The notes under the pieces are model-generated. The model was not told the origin of the DNA, did no database searches, and saw only the letters and a list, made by a program, of their open reading frames with translations. Positions 17,753 through 23,159 of a DNA stretch of 64,000 bases are shown here, in pieces. A program made the position numbers and the translations under genes. Each line of letters starts with the position of its first letter. The stretch's first letter is position 1. Source of the stretch: an uncultured Dehalococcoidia bacterium. Its GTDB lineage: Bacteria > Chloroflexota > Dehalococcoidia > Lucifugimonadales > UBA1127. The stretch lies in assembly GCA_951812285.1 (NCBI GenBank), contig OX638292.1:1590551-1654550 (forward strand), read 5' to 3'.

Positions 17753-18304
17753 ATGCCACGAGTTAAGTTGCTGACGGAGAAAGAGGATGTTGGGGAGGAG
17801 CAGCACGCGGAGATTGATGCGATTGTGGAGACGCTGAATCGCGTCGGGGGGCCGTTTGGGGTGCTGCTGTACAGCCCGGGGCTGGCGCAGAAGGTGATGG
17901 AGGCGGGCGCGCACGTGCGGCTGCAGTCGACGCTGTCGCAGGTGGAGCGGGAGCTTTGCATCATCGCGGTGTCGCGGGAGAAGGACGCGCGGTACGAGTG
18001 GGCGTCGCACGTGGCGACGGGCCGGCGGCAAGGGATGCGCGAGGAGGCGATCGAGGTCGTGCGGCACCGGCAGGACGTCGGCGAGCTGGAGCAGGACGAG
18101 CAGGACATCATCACCTACGTGCGGCAACTGCTGCAGAACAACAAGGTGGAGCAGGGGCTGTTCGACTCGCTGGTGGAGCGGAAGGGTGTGCGGTGGCTCG
18201 TCGAGTTGACGGGGACGATCGGGCAGTACCAGTACATCTCGGCGATCAACAACGCCTTCGACCTGCAGCCGGCGGAGGACGCCGACCAGCTGCCGGTGCC
18301 GTAG
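17753..18304 (+). CDS. Carboxymuconolactone decarboxylase / AhpD-like family protein
   Basis: This is a 183-residue protein; ATG 17753 follows GAGAGGAGAATGGG. The CMD core is visible as QVERELCIIAVSREKDARYEWASHVATGRRQGM (about 62-94), with the conserved YEW-x-SH and downstream Gly. It lacks the C-x-x-C of peroxiredoxin-coupled AhpD, so it is more like the gamma-CMD side of the family. A helical C-terminal region (about 115-170) completes it. The globin start follows 18 bp after the stop, so the two genes are likely one operon. The substrate is not known. Confidence 0.8.
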   Translation: MPRVKLLTEKEDVGEEQHAEIDAIVETLNRVGGPFGVLLYSPGLAQKVMEAGAHVRLQSTLSQVERELCIIAVSREKDARYEWASHVATGRRQGMREEAIEVVRHRQDVGELEQDEQDIITYVRQLLQNNKVEQGLFDSLVERKGVRWLVELTGTIGQYQYISAINNAFDLQPAEDADQLPVP

Positions 18305-18322
18305 GGGCAGCCGGAGTTGTCG

Positions 18323-18733
18323 ATGGAGGGGCCGCAGGAGCGGTTCGTGCAGGGGCCGCAGCAGTCGGGCACGCTGTACCAGCGCGTCGGGGGGATCGAG
18401 TACTTCAAGGAGCTGGTGGACCGCTTCTACGCGAAGGTGGAGGCGGACCCGGTGCTGCGGCCGCTGTACCCGGAGGATTTGGAGCCTGGGAAGAACCACC
18501 TGACGATGTTCCTGGTGCAGCTCTGGGGCGGGCCTCCGTACTACGCGATGGAGCGCGGTCGTCCGCTGCTGCGGATGCGGCACTTGCCCTTCGCGATTGG
18601 GCAGGCGGAGCGGGACGCGTGGTTCTCGCACATGAGCGCGTGTGTGCTGGAGTCCGATGTGGACCGGGCGGACGCGACGATGCTGATTGATTATTTTGAG
18701 AAGGCGTCGCAGTTCATGATCAATAAGGAGTGA
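18323..18733 (+). CDS. Truncated hemoglobin, group II (trHbO-like)
   Basis: This is a 136-residue protein; ATG 18323 follows GGAG by six bases. The 2-over-2 globin pattern is clear: YFKELVDRFYAKVEADPVLRPLYPEDL holds the B-helix Tyr (about 36), LVQLWGGPP follows, MRHLPFAIG provides the proximal His (about 87), and RDAWFSHM supplies the group II-type Trp (about 100). Group II globins bind O2, NO or peroxide and take part in redox or NO detoxification. It is paired with the CMD-like gene just upstream; a joint oxidative role is plausible but inferred. A terminator follows 40 bp downstream. Confidence 0.87.
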   Translation: MEGPQERFVQGPQQSGTLYQRVGGIEYFKELVDRFYAKVEADPVLRPLYPEDLEPGKNHLTMFLVQLWGGPPYYAMERGRPLLRMRHLPFAIGQAERDAWFSHMSACVLESDVDRADATMLIDYFEKASQFMINKE

Positions 18734-18772
18734 GGGTCGGACGTTCGGGTTAGAGGGTCAACGTGGCGAACG

Positions 18773-18804
18773 GGGGCAACCACAGGGGTTGCCCCTTCGT
18801 TTTT
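18773..18804 (+). terminator. Rho-independent terminator of the CMD-globin operon
   Basis: GGGGCAACC (18773-18781) pairs perfectly with GGTTGCCCC (18787-18795) over a 5-nt loop, followed by TTCGTTTTT. It lies 40 bp after the globin stop. Confidence 0.85.
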
Positions 18805-18839
18805 GGGTGGGGGTGGGGGTGGGGCCAATCGGATTGGTT

Positions 18840-19523
18840 GCGGGCGGCGGGCGCTGCCGCGCCCCCGTTCACCCCCTTCGAGAGCCTCAGGACGGGCTTC
18901 GATTTCCCTCAGGGCGAACGGCCCCACCCTGCCCCTCTGGATTTCCGCCTCCGCAGGAATGGTGTGGTGGGATTGCCGTGAGCGGGGACGCCTCCCCGCG
19001 CCCCTGGATACCGGCTTCCGCCGGTATGGAGACGGTTGGGGGTGGGTCCGGGCTGATGGGGATGCTGTTCGTCGGGGTTCCTGCCTTCGCAGGAACGACG
19101 GGTTGGGGGCGGGAATGACGCGGAGGTGGAGATTGCGGCGAGCGGGGGCGCCTTCCCCGCCCCTGGATACCGGCTTCCGCCGGTATGGAGACGGAGGGGG
19201 TGGGTCACTCGGTATTGCTCCCAGGTGAGATTACCCCACCCGGCGTCCGTTCATACCCTTCGAGAGCCTCAGGACAGGCTTCGATTTCCCTCAGCACGAA
19301 CGGACGCTCCCCACCCCGGGGCTCCCCCATCCCAGCCTTCCCCCCGAGGGGGAAGGGGCCGCTCCCCGCCGCCCCTCTGGATTCCCCCGCTTTCGCGGGG
19401 GCAGGCTCTGCCTTCGCAGGAACGACGGGTTGGGGGCGGGAACGACGCGGAGATGGAGATTGCGGCAAGCGGGGGCGCCTTCCCCGCCCCTGGATACCGG
19501 CCTCCGCCGGTATGGAGACGGGG
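18840..19523. repeat. Dispersed-repeat cluster between convergent genes
   Basis: Two type C copies (near 18876 and 19258) in their long form (CCTTCGAGAGCCTCAGGAC followed by GGCTTCGATTTCCCTCAG), type B near 18935, 19070 and a compound copy near 19374-19427, and type A near 18999-19031, 19160-19192 and 19488-19519. No gene is supported. Confidence 0.75.
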
Positions 19524-20291
19524 TTAGCGAATGGCTATGAGGAAGATGCGGCGGAAGGGGAAGATGGTGCGGCCGTCGGGTTGCTTGGGGTAGTGGGGGG
19601 TTACTCGGGTGGTGTATTCCTCGATGAAGGCGGCGCGTTCGTCGTCGGTGAGGGGGTCGAGGAGGGGGCGGAGGGAGGAGCCGGAGGTCCACGCGACGAT
19701 GGGGTTGTCGCCCTCGAGCTGCTGGTGGTAGGTGGTCTCCCAGATGTTGAGGTAGCCGACGAGGGGCCGGACGATGTCGTAGTACTGCTGCGGGGTGAGC
19801 ACCGGGAGCTCGCGGAGGATGGGGACGACGCGGTCGCGCCATCGGTCGTTGCGGGCGGTGTCGGCCATGCCGACGTGGCTGGGCTCTCGCCAGTTGTTGG
19901 GGACCTGGATGGCGAGGGCGCCGCCGGGCTTCACGGTTTCCACGATGCGCGGGTAGAGGGTGGGGTGGTCGTCCATCCACTGGAAGGCGGCGTTGGAGTA
20001 GACGACGTCGCCGAGAACCTCGGGTTGCCATGTTGTCAGGTCTGCTTCCACCCACTCGATGTCGGAATGCTCGGCCCGGGCGCGAGAGAGCATGTCGGGG
20101 GAGCCGTCAACGCCGATGACGCGGGCGTCGGGCCAGCGTCGCTTGAGGTAGACGGTCGCGGTGCCGGGGCCGCAGCCGAGGTCGTAGACGACCTGCGGGC
20201 GGTCGACGGGGACCTGCGCGAGGAGGTCGAGGGCGGGGCGCAGGCGCTCGTTGCCGAAGGTGAGGTAGACCTCTGAGTTCCAATCCGTCAT
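19524..20291 (-). CDS. tam: Trans-aconitate 2-methyltransferase-like SAM enzyme
   Basis: This is a 255-residue protein. The SAM-binding motif VVYDLGCGPGTATVYLKRR lies at about 34-52 and the acidic strand VIGVDGSPDML at about 58-68. The family signature VYSNAAFQWMDDHPTLYP (about 97-114) matches trans-aconitate methyltransferases, followed by KPGGALAIQVPNNWREPSH. Length is normal. The enzyme methylates trans-aconitate, which otherwise inhibits aconitase. The start lacks a Shine-Dalgarno site; instead TAAAAT lies exactly six bases before ATG, implying a leaderless mRNA. Confidence 0.83.
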   Translation of the reverse strand: MTDWNSEVYLTFGNERLRPALDLLAQVPVDRPQVVYDLGCGPGTATVYLKRRWPDARVIGVDGSPDMLSRARAEHSDIEWVEADLTTWQPEVLGDVVYSNAAFQWMDDHPTLYPRIVETVKPGGALAIQVPNNWREPSHVGMADTARNDRWRDRVVPILRELPVLTPQQYYDIVRPLVGYLNIWETTYHQQLEGDNPIVAWTSGSSLRPLLDPLTDDERAAFIEEYTTRVTPHYPKQPDGRTIFPFRRIFLIAIR

Positions 20292-20297
20292 GTGGGT

Positions 20298-20303
20298 ATT
20301 TTA
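20298..20303 (-). promoter_or_regulatory. -10 element of a leaderless transcript (tam)
   Basis: On the minus strand TAAAAT, then six bases (ACCCAC), then ATG. A transcript starting at the usual distance from the -10 would begin at or next to the A of the start codon. No -35 is obvious. Confidence 0.45.
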
Positions 20304-20339
20304 CGCGGTTCCCGTGCTTGGTGCGCGGGGGGTGCAAGG

Positions 20340-20510
20340 GAATCGCGAAAGGGGTCTGTAGTGGGGATGCCCCGCCCCTGGATACCGGCGTCCGGCGGTA
20401 TGGAGGCGGAGGGGGTTGGTTATTCGACCCTGTTGGTGGTGGGGGTGCCCCCCGGCCCCGTATCGGGGTACGGGGCATGCTTTCGCCGGTATGGAGGTGT
20501 GGGGGATGGA
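20340..20510. repeat. Dispersed-repeat cluster including a nested insertion
   Basis: A type A copy near 20376-20408 has a mutated loop (GTCCGGCGG), and a truncated type A carries the third mini-palindrome (20457-20480). In the latter only CCCGGC of the left arm remains, so the left half decayed after insertion. Confidence 0.65.
20457..20480. repeat. Third copy of the 24-bp mini-palindrome in a type A repeat
   Basis: Identical in layout to 14895-14918 (one base different), followed by the intact right arm TTTCGCCGGTATGGAGG. Confidence 0.7.
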
Positions 20511-20581
20511 GCGGGCGATGGGAGTTGAACCCACGACAACCTGCTTGGAAGGCAGGGGCTCTACCGCTGAGCTACGCCCGC
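20511..20581 (-). tRNA. tRNA-Gly (anticodon TCC)
   Basis: On the minus strand the cloverleaf is complete: acceptor GCGGGCG/CGCCCGC, D stem GCTC/GAGC, anticodon stem CCTGC/GCAGG around CTTCCAA (anticodon TCC, reads GGA), T stem GTGGG/CCCAT with TTCAACT loop. It is 71 nt, CCA is not encoded, and the discriminator is T as usual for tRNA-Gly. Confidence 0.95.
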
Positions 20582-20655
20582 TTGTTGCGACACTCGGCCT
20601 TGGATGGCCGACCATTTCAGTATAGACGGTTGGCGGGGGGATTGCAGGGGCTGGT

Positions 20656-21138
20656 TTAGCGCACCGGGAGGGCGTCCGCGTATTTGGCGAGGAGGGTGAG
20701 GGCGGCGTCGGCTGCGGCGCGGCGGACGTGGTCGCGGTCGCCGGTGAGGTGGAGGGTGCGGACGGTCTCGGTGCCGTCGCGGGCGGATAGGGCGACGAAG
20801 AAGAGGCCGACGGGCTTGGTGTCGGTGGCGCCGCCGGGGCCGGCGATGCCGGTGTCGGCGATGGCGACGTCGGCGCGGAAGAGGGCTCGGGCGCCGCGGG
20901 CCATGGCGAGGGCGACGGGCTCGCTGACGGCGCCGCCGGCGAAGGCGACGTCGGGGACGGCGAGGAGCTCGGACTTGGCGTCGTTGGCGTAGGCGGTGAC
21001 GGCGCCGAGGAAGTAGCGGGACGCGCCGGGGGCGGAGGAGAGGAGGTAGCTGAGGAGGCCGCCCGTCGCGGACTCGCCGACGGCGACGGTGAGGGCGCGG
21101 GCGGCGAGGGTCTCGGCGAGGCGGTTGAGGTCAGGCAT
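20656..21138 (-). CDS. pncC: Nicotinamide-nucleotide amidase (PncC / CinA C-terminal domain)
   Basis: This is a 160-residue protein, a stand-alone CinA C-terminal domain with canonical blocks: VAVGESATGGLLSYLLSSAPGASRYFLGAV (about 18-47), YANDAKSELLAVP (about 50-62), AGGAVSEPVALAMARGAR (about 66-83), and ADTGIAGPGGATDTKPVG (about 94-111). It hydrolyses NMN to nicotinate mononucleotide in NAD salvage. The start has no Shine-Dalgarno; TACAAT lies six bases upstream with TTGCCC as -35, indicating a leaderless transcript. tRNA-Gly lies 74 bp downstream on the same strand. The divergent homolog at 15127 is the other CinA-like gene. Confidence 0.85.
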   Translation of the reverse strand: MPDLNRLAETLAARALTVAVGESATGGLLSYLLSSAPGASRYFLGAVTAYANDAKSELLAVPDVAFAGGAVSEPVALAMARGARALFRADVAIADTGIAGPGGATDTKPVGLFFVALSARDGTETVRTLHLTGDRDHVRRAAADAALTLLAKYADALPVR

Positions 21139-21144
21139 GGGGGT

Positions 21145-21172
21145 ATTGTAGCCGCGTGGTAGGAGTGGGCAA
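21145..21172 (-). promoter_or_regulatory. Promoter of a leaderless transcript (pncC)
   Basis: On the minus strand: -35 TTGCCC (21172-21167), 16-bp spacer, -10 TACAAT (21150-21145), then six bases and ATG at 21138. The geometry places the transcription start at the start codon. Confidence 0.55.
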
Positions 21173-21189
21173 GGGTGGTCCATTGTCGG

Positions 21190-21345
21190 GGGCGCCCCAC
21201 CCCTGGATCCCGGCATCCGCCGGTATGGAGGCTGGGGTGGGTGGTGATTCAGCCTTGTCGGTGGTGGGGATGCCCCGCACCTCCCCTGGATACCGGCCTC
21301 CGCCGGTATGGAGGCTGGGGGAGACCTGGGCGAACGGCCCCACCC
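21190..21345. repeat. Last two type A repeats
   Basis: Type A copies near 21199-21232 (arms GGATCCCGG and CCGGTATGG, so no longer fully self-complementary) and 21281-21313. No copy of any of the three families was found between here and the end of the window. Confidence 0.65.
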
Positions 21346-21410
21346 CTGGTCGTCGTGCGCCCTCTGCAAGGCCCAGGGCTCGTGGTCGCCGCGTGGCCTC
21401 GAGGGCCGCG

Positions 21411-21542
21411 CGCGTCGCGGCGGGAGTCAGCGGGTTCGTCCGCCGGCGTTGGCGGCTCCTGGTGGCGCTTATCGCTGCGGCACTGCTGGCGCTCCCGCTC
21501 CTACGTGGCGACGTCGCTGCCGTCGGCCTGAATGGACTCGGT
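21411..21542 (+). pseudogene. Fragment of a small membrane protein gene, paralog of 3339-3572
   Basis: In one frame this segment encodes RVAAGVSGFVRRRWRLLVAL and continues through ALPLLRGDV to GLNGLG, matching residues of the intact 77-residue protein at 3339-3572 over about 44 positions, with many shared codons. Both ends diverge: there is no ATG or ribosome-binding site in register, and the C-terminal third is replaced. It is best read as a decayed copy. Confidence 0.6.
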
Positions 21543-21826
21543 CGCGAGGCCGAGGGATTGCGGGGACAGGATTGCCGCTGGGGATCGAGGCCCGGGGCAG
21601 CGGCGCGCAATCGGGGAGACTCGGTCGAGGCGCCTCGATATAGATTTGCAGCGGTCCGGGCTGCAATTGGGGGCCACGCTTCGTAGACCGAGGTTTCGGG
21701 ATTCCTGGAGGCGCGTCGAACGCGGAGAGAGAGCCGAGAACGATATTGCCCGTCGACATCGTTGTGGACACGACAGGCGACGACGCTCTGGTCAGGCCGC
21801 CGGCCATGCCGGCGCAAGTGAATGAA

Positions 21827-21862
21827 AAGCGACTGCCCTCCGGGCCCGGGGGGCAGTCGCTT
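21827..21862. repeat. Perfect 12-bp-arm palindrome
   Basis: AAGCGACTGCCC (21827-21838) and GGGCAGTCGCTT (21851-21862) flank a G/C-rich loop that is itself nearly self-complementary. No T-run follows on either strand, so a standard intrinsic terminator is unlikely, though it may end transcripts or block exonucleases at the border of the surface-protein region. Confidence 0.6.
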
Positions 21863-21920
21863 CAAGTACACGGCAGAATGACACGGAGTAACTACCTTTA
21901 CTTGAAAGCTCGCAAGCGTT

Positions 21921-21947
21921 GTATGTATTATTCGCTATAATACATAC
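21921..21947 (+). promoter_or_regulatory. A/T-rich operator-like palindrome with embedded -10
   Basis: GTATGTATTA (21921-21930) and TAATACATAC (21938-21947) are perfect 10-bp arms around a 7-bp centre, in a strongly A/T-rich patch amid GC-rich DNA. The right arm overlaps TATAAT (21936-21941). It lies about 100 bp before the first secreted gene of the surface region. A repressor or activator dimer covering the -10 would fit; no good -35 is present at 17 bp. Confidence 0.5.
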
Positions 21948-22047
21948 ATGTCATTACAGCGGCAGGATGGTTTGCGCCATCGACGCAGCAAACGCGTGAC
22001 GCGGGGACCCCTCTTGCGCCAGGGCGGCTCTCGGCAGGAAGGCTTTG

Positions 22048-22274
22048 ATGAGTAAGGGACCTCGGGCGGTCTTCGGGACCCGTGCACTCCGGGCGAGGCG
22101 CGCCCTCGGGGCGACGGTCATGGTCGTCGTGATGCTGGCCGCGTCGCAGCCAGCTTTGGCGCAGGGGGGGAGTCCCCCGGCGACGCCGCAGACTACGTGA
22201 TCGGGGTCGAGGGGCAGGGTTCGACGGGCACATACAGCATCTACGTCAAGGAGATCACCTGCCCCACCAGCTAA
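22048..22274 (+). pseudogene. Secreted mini-gene broken at a G7 tract
   Basis: ATG 22048 follows AGGAAGG by a few bases and encodes a signal peptide (TVMVVVMLAASQPALAQ). Directly after it lies GGGGGGG (22164-22170), and the frame stops at 22198-22200 after 50 codons. In the neighbouring frame, coding sequence continues as ESPGDAADYVIGVEGQGSTG and YSIYVKEITCPTS to TAA 22272-22274, which looks like the last strands of a PPC-type or related secreted beta domain. One extra G would join the two parts into a 75-residue secreted protein. It could be a deletion remnant, a slippage-switched gene, or a sequencing error in the homopolymer. Confidence 0.5.
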
Positions 22275-22386
22275 AGCGCGTAGCGCGCCCCGGACCCTGG
22301 CAACTTCGCCACGCCGGGCGCGGCGCTCCCCGGGGAGGCCGGGTCGCACAAAGCGTTGACCTGGAGCAAGGGAGAGGAGGCCAAGC

Positions 22387-23133
22387 ATGGGAATTGGGGC
22401 ATTGCCTGCGGTTCTGTGGGCTGTGGGAGGGCTTCTGCTGCTTGCAGCGTGCGCCGGCCCATCGGCTGCGGCGCCTGCGAATCCCGGGCAGCAGACGTTG
22501 CCGGCGCCGGAATCCCCGTTCGACGCCAGGGACCTCCCCCCATCGTCGGCCGCGGTTGCGCCGGCTACGCAGCCGGCGCCGCAGGGACAGGCGCCCGCGC
22601 CCGTGCAGTCGAACGTGGCACCCCAGGGGCAGACAACGTCGAGCAATCAACAATCAGAAGTTCAGACCAAGGGAACAGGCGACAGCTCAAAGCAGACCGA
22701 ATACACGTGGCAGGACGGCGACCGCACAATGACCGTCATGCTCGAAACGGACCTGGCGGTTGGCGAGGAAGTCCCCGGCGCCAAGAGCGTGTATGGCGAT
22801 GCACCCGAAAGCGGCATCGTGCGGGCGGAGGACGTGCCCAGAGGGAGCAAGAGCGATCCCGTCTTCCGGTCGCAATCGGGCGCGCTCATGACCCTGCCCG
22901 GCGGAGTCCTGCTGGTCCTCGACCCGAAATGGAGCGCCAAAGAGATCACCGCCTTTTTCTCCACCAACAACATCAGTGGGGACCGCGTTGAGAAGCTGGG
23001 CTACATAGAGAACGGGTTCTTCGTTGAGACTGCGTCGGGCTTCCCGTCGCTGGACCTGGCCAACGCCCTCGCCACCCAGGACGGCGTCCTGATCTCGAGC
23101 CCCAACTGGTGGACGGAAGTCACCGTGAAATGA
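22387..23133 (+). CDS. Lipoprotein with subtilase propeptide-like C-terminal domain
   Basis: This is a 248-residue protein; ATG 22387 follows GGGAGAGGAGG. The signal ends in LLLLAACAG, a lipobox with Cys22. Residues 23-105 are a Pro/Ala/Gln-rich tether. The C-terminal part (about 165-248) reads LPGGVLLVLDPKWSAKEITA, then FFVETASGFPSLDLANALA and GVLISSPNWW. This resembles the inhibitor-like propeptide of fervidolysin-type and related subtilases (from memory). It has no protease domain of its own, but the next gene, 26 bp on, encodes a protein with two subtilase modules and no obvious propeptide. I infer that it folds or inhibits that protease in trans from the membrane surface. Confidence 0.65.
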   Translation: MGIGALPAVLWAVGGLLLLAACAGPSAAAPANPGQQTLPAPESPFDARDLPPSSAAVAPATQPAPQGQAPAPVQSNVAPQGQTTSSNQQSEVQTKGTGDSSKQTEYTWQDGDRTMTVMLETDLAVGEEVPGAKSVYGDAPESGIVRAEDVPRGSKSDPVFRSQSGALMTLPGGVLLVLDPKWSAKEITAFFSTNNISGDRVEKLGYIENGFFVETASGFPSLDLANALATQDGVLISSPNWWTEVTVK

Positions 23134-23159
23134 ACCCCTATGCTCCCGCGCATTGAGAG

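Noticed and set aside
12112-19519. Regularly recurring palindromic repeats of about 32 bp, resembling a CRISPR array
   Set aside because: Spacing is irregular (30 to over 1,000 bp), copies lie in gaps between genes, sequence between copies is not spacer-like, and no cas gene is present.
21827-21862. Strong hairpin considered as an intrinsic terminator
   Set aside because: No T-tract on either strand; kept as a palindrome only.
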